A DNA stretch of 64,000 nucleotides from Promicromonospora soli (GCF_014653785.1 NZ_BNAS01000005.1:241368-305367), one strand, 5' to 3'; numbered from the stretch's first letter, positions 26,549 to 35,849 are shown. The notes: a model not told the origin generated them from the sequence alone. Translations and numbers: made by a program.

Positions 26549-28081
26549 ATGGCGCTCTACTCCAACCCGGTTCTCGACGCCGACTGGCCGGACCCGGACG
26601 CGATCCGGGTCGGTGACGACTTCTGGATGATCGCGTCGAGCTTCAACCGCGCCCCCGGGCTCCCGGTCCTGCGCTCGAGCGACCTGGTGACCTGGGAGCA
26701 CGTCGCCAACGCGCTGCCGCTCGTCCCGCCCGTCGACCACTACGCGCTCCCCCGGCACGGCTCGGGCGTCTGGGCGCCGAGCCTGCGACACCACGACGGG
26801 GTCTTCGTCATCGTGTACCCCGATCCCGACCACGGGATCTACGTGCTCACCGCTACCGATCCCCGCGGTCCGTGGTCGGAGCCCTGGTGCCTGATCCCCG
26901 GCCGGGGGCTGATCGACCCGTGCCCGCTGTGGGACGACGACGGCCGGGCGTACCTCGTGCACGGCTGGGCCGGCAGCCGTGCCGGTATCAAGAACCGGCT
27001 GACCGTCGTCGAGGTCGACCCCGGGCTGCGGCAGGTCGTCGGGAGCCCGCGCACCGTCGTCGACGGCGACGAGCTGCCCGGGTTCCGCACCCTCGAAGGC
27101 CCGAAGCTTTACAAGCGGGACGGCTGGTACTGGATCTTCGCCCCGGCGGGCGGCGTGGCGACCGGCTGGCAGACCGTCTTCCGGTCACGCTCCGTGTGGG
27201 GCCCGTACGAGCACCGGGTGGTGCTCGAGCAGGACGCGACTCCCGTCAACGGTCCGCACCAGGGCGCGTGGGTCGACGCCCCGGACGGATCCGACTGGTT
27301 TCTGCACTTCCAGGACCGCGGCGTCTTCGGGCGCGTCGTGCACCTGCAACCGATGCGCTGGGAGGACGGGTGGCCGCAGCTCGGCGAGCCCCTGGGGCAC
27401 GGCCGGGGCCGGCCCGTCCTCAAGCATCCTCTGCCGGTCCCGGCGCGTGGTGACGAGCAGCAGGAGCCCGTCCGCAGCGACGACTTCGCCGCTCCCGCGC
27501 TTGCGGCCCGCTGGCACTGGCAGGCGAACCCGCTGCCCGACTGGTACGAGGCGCCCGGCGACGGCGCGCTACGCCTCCGGGCGCAGGTCTCCGCCCGCGG
27601 CGACCTCCGCGACCACGGTGCGGTGCTCTGCCAGCAGCTCCCCGGCCGACCGAGCACGTGGACGACGCGCGTGACCCTCCAGGGAGCGGCCCCAGGGACC
27701 CGGTGCGGGCTGGCCCTCCTCGGCCGCGAGTACGCCTGGGTCGGCCTCGTCCGCACGCCGACCGGGATCGACGTCGCCCTGCGGCGCAGCGCCGGGGTCG
27801 CCGAGGACTCGTTGGCGCAGTCGCCCGCGCCGGGAGGCGCCGTCGACCTGCGGCTCGCGCTCGACGCCGATGGCACGGCTACCTTCTCCTGGCGCGCCGC
27901 CGATCGCGCCGGTACGGAGGCGTGGCACGATCTGTCGTCGGCGTGGTCCGCCGTCGAGGGACACTGGATCGGTGCGGAGGTCGGGCTCTTCGCTGCCGCC
28001 CCGCCGGGTTCACCGGTCGGCGAGCGCGGCGGCGCGCTCTTCGGTCCCGTTCGGGTCACCGTCGCAGGAAAGGACGCATGA
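26549..28081 (+). CDS. Glycoside hydrolase family 43 (beta-xylosidase/arabinosidase-like)
   Basis: A 510-aa protein. The N-terminal ~310 residues are a five-bladed GH43 propeller with the Asp-bearing start WPDPDAIRVGDDFWM, the IYVLTATDPRGPWSEP block and the Glu-bearing TLEGPKLYKRDGWYWI. The C-terminal ~180 residues are a concanavalin-A-like beta-sandwich usual in long GH43 members. No signal peptide, so it likely trims imported oligosaccharide side chains (arabinose or xylose) in the cytoplasm. Start ATG 26549 follows AAAGGCAGG. Its stop overlaps the regulator start (ATGA). Confidence 0.9.
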   Translation: MALYSNPVLDADWPDPDAIRVGDDFWMIASSFNRAPGLPVLRSSDLVTWEHVANALPLVPPVDHYALPRHGSGVWAPSLRHHDGVFVIVYPDPDHGIYVLTATDPRGPWSEPWCLIPGRGLIDPCPLWDDDGRAYLVHGWAGSRAGIKNRLTVVEVDPGLRQVVGSPRTVVDGDELPGFRTLEGPKLYKRDGWYWIFAPAGGVATGWQTVFRSRSVWGPYEHRVVLEQDATPVNGPHQGAWVDAPDGSDWFLHFQDRGVFGRVVHLQPMRWEDGWPQLGEPLGHGRGRPVLKHPLPVPARGDEQQEPVRSDDFAAPALAARWHWQANPLPDWYEAPGDGALRLRAQVSARGDLRDHGAVLCQQLPGRPSTWTTRVTLQGAAPGTRCGLALLGREYAWVGLVRTPTGIDVALRRSAGVAEDSLAQSPAPGGAVDLRLALDADGTATFSWRAADRAGTEAWHDLSSAWSAVEGHWIGAEVGLFAAAPPGSPVGERGGALFGPVRVTVAGKDA

Positions 28082-30078
28082 TGGCGCGGGTCGCGAAGAG
28101 CGGTGCCACGATCGGGCAGGTGGCCGAGGCCGCCGGCGTCTCGCGGGCCACCGTCTCGCGCGTCATGAACGGCCAGCAGACCGTTGACGCGGACATGGCC
28201 GAGCGGGTGCGCGCGGCGGCCGCCGAGCTGCAGTACCGCCCCAGCACGATGGCGCGCGGCCTCTCCCTCGGCCGGACGAACTCCGTCGCACTCGTTGTCC
28301 CTGATCTCGGCAACCCGATGTTCCAGCAGATCCTGCGCGGCGCGGTCGCCGCGGCCGAGCCGTTCGGCTTCCGGTTCCTGGTCGCAGAGACCGCGGAGCA
28401 CGCCGACGCCGAGGCCGAGATCGCCCTCGAGGCGCGGCTGCGCTGCGACGCCCTGATCCTCGCCGCGCCGCGCAGCCCGGAGGCCGTCCTGCGCGAGCTG
28501 CTGCCCCAGGTCGAGCCGGTGGTCCTCATCAATCGCGAAGTCGCGGGGCTCGACGTGCCGACGGTCCGCGTCGACTACGGGGCGGGTGTCCACAGCGTCG
28601 TCGATCACCTCGTCGCGCTGGGTCACCGCGAGCTCGTCTACGCCGCCGGACCGCGCGCCAGCGCCTCCCACGCGCAGCGCGCTCGCGCGCTCGAGGAGGC
28701 CCGCGAGCGCCACAGCAGCCTTCGGGTCACCACGGTGGCCTGCGGGTCGACCGTCGACGACGGGTACCGGGTCGCCGACGAGGTGCTCGCGACCGGGGCG
28801 ACCGGGGTGGTCGCGTTCAACGACCTCGTCGCGTTCGGGCTGCTCGCCCGCCTCAACGAGACGGGGGTCGACGTTCCCGGGGACATCTCGATAGCGGGCT
28901 TCGACGACATCGAGCTCGCGCACTACGCGACGCCCTCCCTGACAACCGCTGCCGTGCCCCAGGCCGAGCTCGGCCGGCGGGCCTGGGGTCTGCTGCACCA
29001 GATCGTCTCGGCCCGCGGCGCGACGCCGGGCACGGGCGCGACGCCTGGCACCGAGAGGTCGATCCCGTCGAAGAACCCGCTGGTCATGCCCGGGCTCGTC
29101 GTGCGGTCCAGCACCGGACCGGTCCCGCCGTCGCGACGACTCCCGACGCCGTCGTCCGACCGTGCCGGCCGTGCGCGGACCGCCGCGCCGGGCGGGCGTG
29201 CCACCTGGGCCGCCACGAGCGACGGCTGGACCCTGACCGCCGAGGACCAGCCGCTGGCCCGCTACGCCAACGGCGAGTCGATGCCCGGGGTGCACAGCCC
29301 CCGCCCGCACCTGCACCCCCTGCACTCGCTCGGCGGGGTCGCGATGACCCAGACGACGCCGACCGACCACCGGCACCACTACGGGGTGTCGATGGCGGTG
29401 GCCGACGTGAACGGCACCACCTACTGGGGAGGCCGGACGTTCGTCCGCGGCCAGGGTCCGACTCTGCTCTCCAACCACGGTCGGCAGCTCACGGTCTCCG
29501 CCGCGGTGGTCGAGGGCGGGGCGACGCTCTCGAGCCAGGTCCGCTGGGCGAACGAGCGCGGCGGGGAACAGCTCGTCGAGCAGCGCCGGCTCACGGGTCT
29601 GCTGCTCCCCGAGGTCGAGGCCTGGGCGCTCGGCTGGTCGAGCCGCCTGGACGCGGGCGACGCGGACGTGGTGATCGGCAGCCCGGCGACGAGCGGCCGG
29701 CCCGGCGCGGGCTACGGCGGGCTCTTCTGGCGCCTCCCCTTCGCGGACGCGAGCTCCGTGCTCACGGCGGACGCCGACTCCGAGGCCCAGGCGCACGGCT
29801 CGCGCTCGCCGTGGATTGCGATAGTGCGGCGCACCGGCGGCGCGTGGACGACGCTCCTGCTCGTGCAGCCCGGCGACGTCGACCCATGGTTCGTTCGGGT
29901 CACCGACTACGTCGGGGCCGGCCCGGCGCTCGCCTGGGACCGTCCCCGGCGCATCGCCGCCGGGACGTCGCTCGACGTCGAGCTGGTGGCCGCGGTCGCC
30001 GACCGGCGGCTCGACGCCGCGGACGCCGCCGACCTGGCCGAGTTCGCCGTGGCACGAATGCGAGCGTCGGCGAAGTAG
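28078..30078 (+). CDS. LacI-family regulator fused to a PmoA/DUF6807 domain
   Basis: A 666-aa fusion. Residues ~8-60 are the LacI HTH and hinge (ATIGQVAEAAGVSRATVSRV). Residues ~65-340 are the periplasmic-binding-like effector domain ending near MPGLVVRSS. A Pro/Arg-rich linker with a GATPGT repeat follows. From ~375 to the end is a PmoA/DUF6807 domain (RPHLHPLHSLGGVAMTQ, DHRHHYGVSMAVADV, TYWGG). Ordinary LacI proteins stop near residue 345. Start ATG 28078 overlaps the GH43 stop and has GGAAAGG upstream. It probably represses both divergent sugar operons through the AACCGGTT sites. The role of the PmoA domain is unknown. The stop codon lies in an inverted repeat. Confidence 0.88.
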   Translation: MMARVAKSGATIGQVAEAAGVSRATVSRVMNGQQTVDADMAERVRAAAAELQYRPSTMARGLSLGRTNSVALVVPDLGNPMFQQILRGAVAAAEPFGFRFLVAETAEHADAEAEIALEARLRCDALILAAPRSPEAVLRELLPQVEPVVLINREVAGLDVPTVRVDYGAGVHSVVDHLVALGHRELVYAAGPRASASHAQRARALEEARERHSSLRVTTVACGSTVDDGYRVADEVLATGATGVVAFNDLVAFGLLARLNETGVDVPGDISIAGFDDIELAHYATPSLTTAAVPQAELGRRAWGLLHQIVSARGATPGTGATPGTERSIPSKNPLVMPGLVVRSSTGPVPPSRRLPTPSSDRAGRARTAAPGGRATWAATSDGWTLTAEDQPLARYANGESMPGVHSPRPHLHPLHSLGGVAMTQTTPTDHRHHYGVSMAVADVNGTTYWGGRTFVRGQGPTLLSNHGRQLTVSAAVVEGGATLSSQVRWANERGGEQLVEQRRLTGLLLPEVEAWALGWSSRLDAGDADVVIGSPATSGRPGAGYGGLFWRLPFADASSVLTADADSEAQAHGSRSPWIAIVRRTGGAWTTLLLVQPGDVDPWFVRVTDYVGAGPALAWDRPRRIAAGTSLDVELVAAVADRRLDAADAADLAEFAVARMRASAK

Positions 30079-30173
30079 AACCAGGGCGAAGTAGAACTCT
30101 GGCGAAGTAGAACTCTGGCGGAGAGTGCGTTCTGTCTCGCTGCAGTTCTGCTTCGCCCTGGTTCTACTTCGCC
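30069..30173. repeat. Inverted and tandem repeat covering two convergent stop codons
   Basis: 23-bp perfect arms (30069-30091 and 30151-30173, containing GGCGAAGTAGAACCAGG) with extra direct copies of GGCGAAGTAGAACTCT between them. Each arm supplies the last codons and stop (GCG AAG TAG) of the gene it touches, so the LacI fusion ends ASAK and dihydrofolate reductase ends APAK. Likely also a terminator. Confidence 0.85.
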
Positions 30174-30679
30174 GGCGCTCGGCGGTAGGTCAGGTGGCGG
30201 TAGCGGAGGCCCGACGACGACGTCGTCCACTCGGTCGACGAGGCGACGGTCCACTCCGGGCCGATCTCGGGTGCGAACACGTCGCCCTCGATCTCGGAGT
30301 TGATCTCGCTGACCTCGAGCACGTCCGCGACGGGGAGCGCCTCGTTGTAGACCTGGGAGCCACCGATGATCCAGATCTCGTCGCCGCCCGGCGCGTCCGC
30401 CGCGATCTCGAGCGCCTCGCCGATCGACCCGGCCGGCACGGCGTCGGCGTCGGGCACGCCGTACGGGCCACGCGACGAGACCACGATGTTGGTGCGGCCG
30501 GAGAGGGGGCGCTTCGGCAGGGACTCCCACGTGAGCCGCCCCATCACCACCGGATGGCCGGCCGTGGTGCGCTTGAAGTGCGCGAAGTCCTCGGGCACGC
30601 GCCACGGGATGTCGCCGCCGGCGCCGATGACCGGCCGGCCGGCGGCATCGCGTGCCTGCCCCCAGATGAGCCCGATCAT
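30164..30679 (-). CDS. folA: Dihydrofolate reductase
   Basis: 171 aa. Reduces dihydrofolate to tetrahydrofolate with NADPH. Motifs: MIGLIWGQA start, GGDIPWRVPEDFAHFKRTT (substrate site, Asp/Glu and Trp region), VVMGRLTWESLP and EIWIIGGSQVYNEAL. ATG 30679 overlaps the thyA stop (TGATG), the usual thyA-folA pair in which thymidylate synthesis makes the dihydrofolate that this enzyme recycles. Confidence 0.96.
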   Translation of the reverse strand: MIGLIWGQARDAAGRPVIGAGGDIPWRVPEDFAHFKRTTAGHPVVMGRLTWESLPKRPLSGRTNIVVSSRGPYGVPDADAVPAGSIGEALEIAADAPGGDEIWIIGGSQVYNEALPVADVLEVSEINSEIEGDVFAPEIGPEWTVASSTEWTTSSSGLRYRHLTYRRAPAK

Positions 30680-31482
30680 CAGACGGCGATCGGGGCCTTG
30701 ATGGTGGGGTGCGAGACGTACCCCAGCACCTCGACGTCCTCGAACTCGTAGTCGAAGATCGACTCGCGCGGGGCGAGCCGCAGCGACGGGTACGGGTACG
30801 GGTCGCGGGCGAGCTGGGTGCGCACCTGCTCCACGTGGTTCTCGTAGATGTGGCAGTCGCCGCCGGTCCACACGAACTCCCCGACCCCGAGCCCGGTCTG
30901 CGCCGCGACCATGTGCGTGAGCAGCGCGTAGGAGGCGATGTTGAACGGCACCCCGAGGAACAGGTCCGCCGACCGCTGGTACAGCTGGCAGCTGAGCTTG
31001 CCGTCCGCCACATAGAACTGGAACAGGGCGTGGCACGGCGGCAGAGCCATGTCGTCGACCTCTGCCGGGTTCCACGCGGTCACCACGTGCCGTCGCGAGT
31101 CCGGGTTTGTCCGGATCTGGTCGACCACCTTCGCGATCTGGTCGACGTGCCCGCCGTCGGGCGTGGGCCAGGAGCGCCACTGCACGCCGTAGACCGGCCC
31201 GAGCTCGCCGGACTCGTCGGCCCAGTCGTCCCAGATCTTCACGCCCCGCTCCTGGAGCCAGCGCACGTTGGAGTCGCCGCGCAGGAACCACAGCAGCTCG
31301 TACACGACCGACTTGAGGTGCACGCGCTTGGTGGTGATCAGGGGAAATCCCTGCGCCAGGTCGTACCGGATCTGCCGCCCGAACACGCTGCGCGTCCCGG
31401 TGCCGGTCCGGTCGCCCTTGGGGGTTCCTTCCGTGAGCACGTCGCGGAGCAGGTCCTCGTACGGGGTGTCGATCTCGGTCAT
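30679..31482 (-). CDS. thyA: Thymidylate synthase
   Basis: A 267-aa protein of standard ThyA length. Methylates dUMP to dTMP. Catalytic Cys ~147 in [13 protein letters not shown], nearby [18 protein letters not shown], and the Arg block [11 protein letters not shown]. The start ATG 31482 matches family length; the frame runs further upstream without support. A TAGGCT -10 box exactly 7 nt upstream suggests a leaderless thyA-folA mRNA. Confidence 0.96.
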   Translation of the reverse strand: MTEIDTPYEDLLRDVLTEGTPKGDRTGTGTRSVFGRQIRYDLAQGFPLITTKRVHLKSVVYELLWFLRGDSNVRWLQERGVKIWDDWADESGELGPVYGVQWRSWPTPDGGHVDQIAKVVDQIRTNPDSRRHVVTAWNPAEVDDMALPPCHALFQFYVADGKLSCQLYQRSADLFLGVPFNIASYALLTHMVAAQTGLGVGEFVWTGGDCHIYENHVEQVRTQLARDPYPYPSLRLAPRESIFDYEFEDVEVLGYVSHPTIKAPIAV

Positions 31483-31495
31483 GCGGCAAAGCCTA
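31483..31495 (-). promoter_or_regulatory. Leaderless -10 promoter for thyA-folA
   Basis: TAGGCT at 31490-31495 (minus strand), 7 nt before ATG 31482. Confidence 0.6.
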
Positions 31496-31656
31496 CTTCT
31501 GCTTCGCATCAGTTCCCTGGGTGCCGCGCAGGGGCCAGTCGGCGCGCCGAACGGGAACGCCACGGACCGCGTCGGCGTTGACACTAGGCCCGACCGACCG
31601 GGACGCGATGGACCAGCTTCGTGACCGTGTCGGTGACCAGTGGAAGGATCATCCTC

Positions 31657-32139
31657 ATGACGGAGCAGACCACCACCTCGGAAACCACGAGCACCGAACC
31701 CGCCGTGACCCCCTCGCCCACGGACCCGCTGTGGGTGGAGCGCAACGGCATACGCACGTACACCGGCTTCTCAGCCCGTGGCGCACGCGTCGAGATCGGG
31801 CCCGCGAGTGCCGGTGCGGTGTTCACCCCGGGTGAGCTGCTGAAGATCGCGCTCGCGGCGTGCGCCGGGATGAGCAGCGACAGGGCGTTCGCGCGGCGGC
31901 TGGGTGACGACTACCAGACCACCATCCGCGTCGAGGACCCGAAGGACATGACGGAGGACCGGTACCCGGTCCTCACGGAGAAGTTCGAGATCGACCTGTC
32001 CGGCCTCGACGACGACGACCGGGCGAAGCTGCTCACCATCGCCCAGCGGTCGATCGACAAGACGTGCACCGTCGGCCGCACGCTCAAGGCGAGCGCTCAG
32101 GTCCCGGACGCGCAGTTCGACCAGCCGGCGGAGGGCTGA
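31657..32139 (+). CDS. OsmC-family peroxide-handling protein
   Basis: A 160-aa OsmC/Ohr-like protein. Both redox cysteines are visible: [11 protein letters not shown] in the middle and KTCTVGRTL near the end. Such proteins reduce organic hydroperoxides in the cytoplasm. A Thr/Ser-rich N-terminus (~25 aa) precedes the fold. Start ATG 31657 with GGAAGG upstream is preferred over 31621. The following gene starts 2 bp after its stop. Confidence 0.85.
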   Translation: MTEQTTTSETTSTEPAVTPSPTDPLWVERNGIRTYTGFSARGARVEIGPASAGAVFTPGELLKIALAACAGMSSDRAFARRLGDDYQTTIRVEDPKDMTEDRYPVLTEKFEIDLSGLDDDDRAKLLTIAQRSIDKTCTVGRTLKASAQVPDAQFDQPAEG

Positions 32140-32140
32140 C

Positions 32141-32920
32141 ATGAGCGACGACAAGCAGAAGCTGACCGGGCCTGCGCCCAACCGCGAGGCGACTCCGGGC
32201 GACGCGGTCGTCAAGCCGGACAACTCGGTCGAGGTCACGCCCGCGGACTGGATCAACTACAAGCCCGAGGGCCCCCTGGACTACCTGGTCGACAAGGCGG
32301 TCTCCATCCCGTCGGCGACCATCCACAGGCATGTGGACAAGGTCCGCGCCCGCAACCCGAACGCCACCCCGGCCGAGGTCATCAGGCTCCTGGAGAAGGA
32401 GTACCTGCGGGTCATCCAGACCACGGGCGGCGCCGTGGGCGCGGCCGCCGCCATCCCGGCGGTCGGCACGGCGGCGAGCGTCGCGCTGTCGACGAGCGAC
32501 GTGGCGACGTTCTTCGCTTCGTCGGCAGCGTTCTCCCTCGCTGTGGCGGACGTGCACGGGATCGACGTGCAGGACGTCGCGCGCCGCCGGGCGCTCCTGC
32601 TCGCCACGGTCCTCGGCGACCAGGGCGCGCAGGACGTGGAGAACGCCATCGGCGGGTCCGGCGTCGCCTGGGGCAAGGTGCTGCTCACGAGCATGCCGCG
32701 CACCACGCTGCAGCGGGTGAACAAAGCGCTGACGCACCGGTTCGTCCGGAAGCAGATCGCCAAGCAGAGCGGCCTCCTGCTGGGCCGCATCCTGCCGTTC
32801 GGCATCGGCGCCGTGGTCGGCTGGGTCGGCGCGCGCGCCCTCGGCCACACCGTGATCGGCCAGTCCCGCGTGGCGTTCGGTGCTCCTCCGGAGCGATTCC
32901 CCCGCGTCATCGAGCAGTAG
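32141..32920 (+). CDS. Hypothetical protein with Gly/Ala membrane-like segments
   Basis: 259 aa, not firmly recognised. There is a polar N-terminus (~60 aa), then a charged helix region, then Ala/Gly-rich hydrophobic stretches near 95-125 and 130-145, and another at ~215-240 (LLLGRILPFGIGAVVGWVGA). It vaguely resembles EcsC-like or helical membrane-associated proteins. It is packed 2 bp after the OsmC gene, so probably co-expressed. Confidence 0.7.
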   Translation: MSDDKQKLTGPAPNREATPGDAVVKPDNSVEVTPADWINYKPEGPLDYLVDKAVSIPSATIHRHVDKVRARNPNATPAEVIRLLEKEYLRVIQTTGGAVGAAAAIPAVGTAASVALSTSDVATFFASSAAFSLAVADVHGIDVQDVARRRALLLATVLGDQGAQDVENAIGGSGVAWGKVLLTSMPRTTLQRVNKALTHRFVRKQIAKQSGLLLGRILPFGIGAVVGWVGARALGHTVIGQSRVAFGAPPERFPRVIEQ

Positions 32921-32930
32921 CAGCCCGGAC

Positions 32931-32986
32931 CCGGCGCGCCGCCCTGAGCCTGTCGACCGGCGCGCCGCCCTGGCCTGTCGAAGGGT
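32931..32986. repeat. Short tandem repeat with CTGAGCCTGTCGA motif
   Basis: CCGGCGCGCCGCCCTGAGCC plus TGTCGA (32931-32956) is followed directly by a second copy lacking one base (32957-32981). The CCCTGAGCCTGTCGA core is the reverse of the motif embedded in xylB. Confidence 0.75.
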
Positions 32987-33032
32987 CGCGCGAATATATG
33001 CGGGCTGCTCGGCAAGATGGCGGGACCCGACC

Positions 33033-33045
33033 TAGGCTGCGGATC
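33033..33045 (+). promoter_or_regulatory. Leaderless -10 promoter for the ornithine aminotransferase-like gene
   Basis: TAGGCT (33033-33038), 7 nt, then ATG 33046. Confidence 0.6.
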
Positions 33046-34473
33046 ATGGCGGACACGACGCAAGGCGCACTCGCCCCCACGTACCACCCGCTGCCGATCA
33101 CGATCGCACGGGCGCACGGTACACACGTTTGGGACACGGACGGCAACGAGTTCCTCGACTTCCTGTCGGGGTACTCGGCCCTGAACTTCGGGCACCTGCA
33201 CCAAGGTCTGGTGGCCGCGGCGGTGACGCAGCTGCGCCAGGTCACGCTGACGTCCCGTGCGTTCGACCACGACCGGCTGGAGGAGTTCGCCCAGCGGCTC
33301 GTCGAGGTCGTGGGTCCGCTGACGACCGGCGGCGAGGACAGCCTCGTGGTGCCGATGAACACCGGCGCCGAAGCAGTTGAGACCGCTATCAAGGCGGTCC
33401 GCAAGTGGGGCTACGACGTGCGCGGCGTGCCCGCGGACAAGGCGACCATCGTGGTCGCCGGGGGCAGCTTCCACGGCCGCACCACCACGCTCGTCGGCCT
33501 CTCGGACGACCCGACCGCCCGCGACGGCTTCGGCCCGTTCGCCCCGGGGTTCGTCCGGGTGCCCTTCGGCGACCTGGAAGCGGTGGCTGCCGCCATCGAC
33601 GACACCACGGTGGCCGTTCTCATGGAGCCGGTGCAGGGCGAGGCGGGTGTCGTTGTGCCGCCGGACGGGTTCTGGCCGGGCCTGCGCGAGCTGACCGCGA
33701 AGAAGAACATCGCCCTGGTCGCCGACGAGATCCAGTCGGGCCTTGGCCGCACCGGGACCACCCTCGCCTGTGAGCTCTGGGACGTGCAGCCGGACCTGGT
33801 CTGTCTGGGCAAGGCGTTGGGCGGCGGGATCGTCCCGGTGTCAGCGGTGGTCGGCAAGCCGGAGATCCTCGGCGTGCTGACGCCGGGCACGCACGGTTCG
33901 ACGTTCGGCGGCAACCCGCTGGCCTGTGCGGTCGGCATAGCGGCACTCGACCTGCTCTCCACCGGGCAGTACCAGGCGCGCGCCGCGGCGTCGGGCAAGG
34001 TGCTCAAGGAGCGGCTCGACACGCTCGTCGAAAAGGGGCTGCTGACAGGGGCGCGCTGCGTAGGGCTGTGGGCGGGCATCGACATGAACCCGGCGTTCGG
34101 CACGGGACGCGACCTCTGCGAGGCGTTGCTGGAGCGCGGCGTGCTCGCGAAGGACACGCGCGCGGCGACGATCCGCCTGTCGCCACCCCTGTCGATCGTG
34201 CAGCCCGAGCTCGAGATGGCGCTGGACATCCTCGAGGAGTCCCTGGTGGCGCTCCGGGACGAGGGCGCGCCCGAGTCGATCGCCGAGGTGGGCGAAGCTG
34301 ACGTGGCCGAAGCAGAGGTGGGCGCAGCCGCGGACGAGGGGCCCGACGCAGCCGAGGACCACGCCAACCCCGCGGACACGTCGGACATGACCGACAACAA
34401 GGTCGCTGCCACGGGCAGGTCCGCCGCCAAGGCCAAGGATGGGCGCTCCGAACTGTCACCGACCGCCGGCTGA
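33046..34473 (+). CDS. rocD: Class III aminotransferase, ornithine aminotransferase-like
   Basis: A 475-aa PLP enzyme. The cofactor-binding region includes PMNTGAEAVETAIKAVRKW and SFHGRTTTLVGLS, with VADEIQSGLGRTG and the Schiff-base Lys in LVCLGKALGGG (~residue 256). These best match ornithine-oxo-acid transaminase (ornithine to glutamate semialdehyde), although other class III substrates are possible. The last ~55 residues are an Ala/Glu/Asp-rich tail beyond the fold. Start ATG 33046 is probably leaderless. Confidence 0.85.
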   Translation: MADTTQGALAPTYHPLPITIARAHGTHVWDTDGNEFLDFLSGYSALNFGHLHQGLVAAAVTQLRQVTLTSRAFDHDRLEEFAQRLVEVVGPLTTGGEDSLVVPMNTGAEAVETAIKAVRKWGYDVRGVPADKATIVVAGGSFHGRTTTLVGLSDDPTARDGFGPFAPGFVRVPFGDLEAVAAAIDDTTVAVLMEPVQGEAGVVVPPDGFWPGLRELTAKKNIALVADEIQSGLGRTGTTLACELWDVQPDLVCLGKALGGGIVPVSAVVGKPEILGVLTPGTHGSTFGGNPLACAVGIAALDLLSTGQYQARAAASGKVLKERLDTLVEKGLLTGARCVGLWAGIDMNPAFGTGRDLCEALLERGVLAKDTRAATIRLSPPLSIVQPELEMALDILEESLVALRDEGAPESIAEVGEADVAEAEVGAAADEGPDAAEDHANPADTSDMTDNKVAATGRSAAKAKDGRSELSPTAG

Positions 34474-34476
34474 GCG

Positions 34477-34489
34477 TAGGCTCCCGGGG
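34477..34489 (+). promoter_or_regulatory. Leaderless -10 promoter for the aspartate aminotransferase gene
   Basis: TAGGCT (34477-34482), 7 nt, then GTG 34490. The box lies just past the rocD-like stop. Confidence 0.6.
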
Positions 34490-35770
34490 GTGACCACTAC
34501 GACGTCGTCCCACACCACCGCTATGCTCCCAGCGCTCGCCGAGCTTCAGCAGGCCTACGCCGAGCTTCAGGCCAAGGGCCTGAAGCTGGATCTCACGCGC
34601 GGCAAGCCGTCGGCCGAGCAGCTCGACCTCGCCGAGCCCATGCTGGCCCTGCCCGGCGTCGGCAAGCACGCCGACGACACCGGTACGGACACGCGCAACT
34701 ACGGCGGGCTGGACGGCGGGCTCGCGATCCGGCGCATCTTCGCCGAGCTGCTCGACGTGCCCGTGGAGCAGCTCCTCGCGGGCGGGAACGCCTCGCTCAC
34801 GTTCATGTACGACGTCGTCGCGTTCGCCGAGCTGTTCGGCTTCCCCGATTCCCCGAAGCCATGGGCGCGCGAGGACAAGGTGCGCTGGATCTGCGCCGTG
34901 CCGGGCTACGACCGGCACTTCACGATCTGCGAGGCCTTCGGCATCGAGATGATCCCGGTCCCGATGACGCCGGACGGGCCCGACGCCAAGGCCGTGGCCG
35001 CGCTCGTCGCGGCGGACCCCACCATCAAGGGCATGTGGGTTGTCCCCACGTACTCGAACCCGGACGGCGCGGTCATCACCGACGACGTCGCCCGCGCGCT
35101 GGTCTCGATGCCCACCGCCGCGCCGGACTTCCGCATCATGTGGGACAACGCGTACGCGGTGCACCACCTGACCGACGACGAGGTGACCAGCCCGAACGCC
35201 ATCGCCCTGGCGGCAGAGGCCGGCCACCCGGACCGCGTGCTCCTGTTCGCGTCCACCTCGAAGATCACCTTCGCGGGCTCGGGCGTCGCGTTCCTCGGGA
35301 GCTCGGCGGCCAATGTCGCCTGGTACAAGAAGCACCTCTCGGCCGCGTCCATCGGTCCGGACAAGGTCAACCACCTGCGGCACGCGATGTTCTTCGACTC
35401 GGCCGACGGCGTGCGCGAGCACATGCGCAAGCACCGCGAGATCCTCGCGCCCAAGTTCGAGGCCGTCGCGCAGATCCTGGCCGAGCGCCTTGGCGGGTAC
35501 GGCATCGCGTCGTGGACCGAGCCCAAGGGCGGCTACTTCGTGTCGCTCGACGTCGCGCCGGGTACTGCGTCTCGGGTGGTGCAGCTCGCCAAGGAGGCGG
35601 GCATCGCACTGACGCCGGCGGGCGCCACCTACCCGTACGGCAAGGACCCGGAGGACAAGAACGTGCGCCTCGCGCCGTCGATGCCCCCGCTGGACGAGAT
35701 CCGCACGGCGATGGACGGCGTGGCGACCTGCGTCCTGCTGGCGGCCGCCGAAGCCCAGGCCGCGAAGTAG
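34490..35770 (+). CDS. Aspartate aminotransferase (Aminotran_MocR/AspT type)
   Basis: A 426-aa PLP enzyme, the length of the Corynebacterium-type AspT family, which makes aspartate from oxaloacetate and glutamate. Visible blocks: LDLTRGKPSAEQLDL at the N-terminus, VPTYSNPDGAVI, MWDNAYAVHHL and the Lys-bearing LFASTSKITFAGSG (~residue 258). Start GTG 34490 is probably leaderless. The gene ends in GCG AAG TAG AAC, the same 3' sequence as the convergent pair at 30,070. Confidence 0.88.
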   Translation: MTTTTSSHTTAMLPALAELQQAYAELQAKGLKLDLTRGKPSAEQLDLAEPMLALPGVGKHADDTGTDTRNYGGLDGGLAIRRIFAELLDVPVEQLLAGGNASLTFMYDVVAFAELFGFPDSPKPWAREDKVRWICAVPGYDRHFTICEAFGIEMIPVPMTPDGPDAKAVAALVAADPTIKGMWVVPTYSNPDGAVITDDVARALVSMPTAAPDFRIMWDNAYAVHHLTDDEVTSPNAIALAAEAGHPDRVLLFASTSKITFAGSGVAFLGSSAANVAWYKKHLSAASIGPDKVNHLRHAMFFDSADGVREHMRKHREILAPKFEAVAQILAERLGGYGIASWTEPKGGYFVSLDVAPGTASRVVQLAKEAGIALTPAGATYPYGKDPEDKNVRLAPSMPPLDEIRTAMDGVATCVLLAAAEAQAAK

Positions 35771-35782
35771 AACCCCGTCGTC

Positions 35783-35822
35783 GGTCGAGCTTGTCGAGAC
35801 CCGGGTCTCGACAAGCTCGACC
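35783..35822. terminator. 40-bp perfect palindrome, bidirectional terminator-like
   Basis: GGTCGAGCTTGTCGAGACCC is followed immediately by its perfect reverse complement (centre 35802/35803). It sits between the convergent aspartate aminotransferase and universal stress protein genes. Its TGTCGA core also occurs in other palindromes in the window. Confidence 0.8.
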
Positions 35823-35849
35823 AGCGGCGAGCCACCTCTGCGGCGGAAG

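Noticed and set aside
27109-29796. 895-codon minus-strand frame opposite the GH43 and LacI fusion genes
   Set aside because: No domain; the plus strand has GH43 and LacI motifs.
30069-30135. CRISPR-like array from the repeated GGCGAAGTAGAAC units
   Set aside because: Only three short units with spacers of a few bases, no cas genes, and the block forms an inverted repeat at gene ends.
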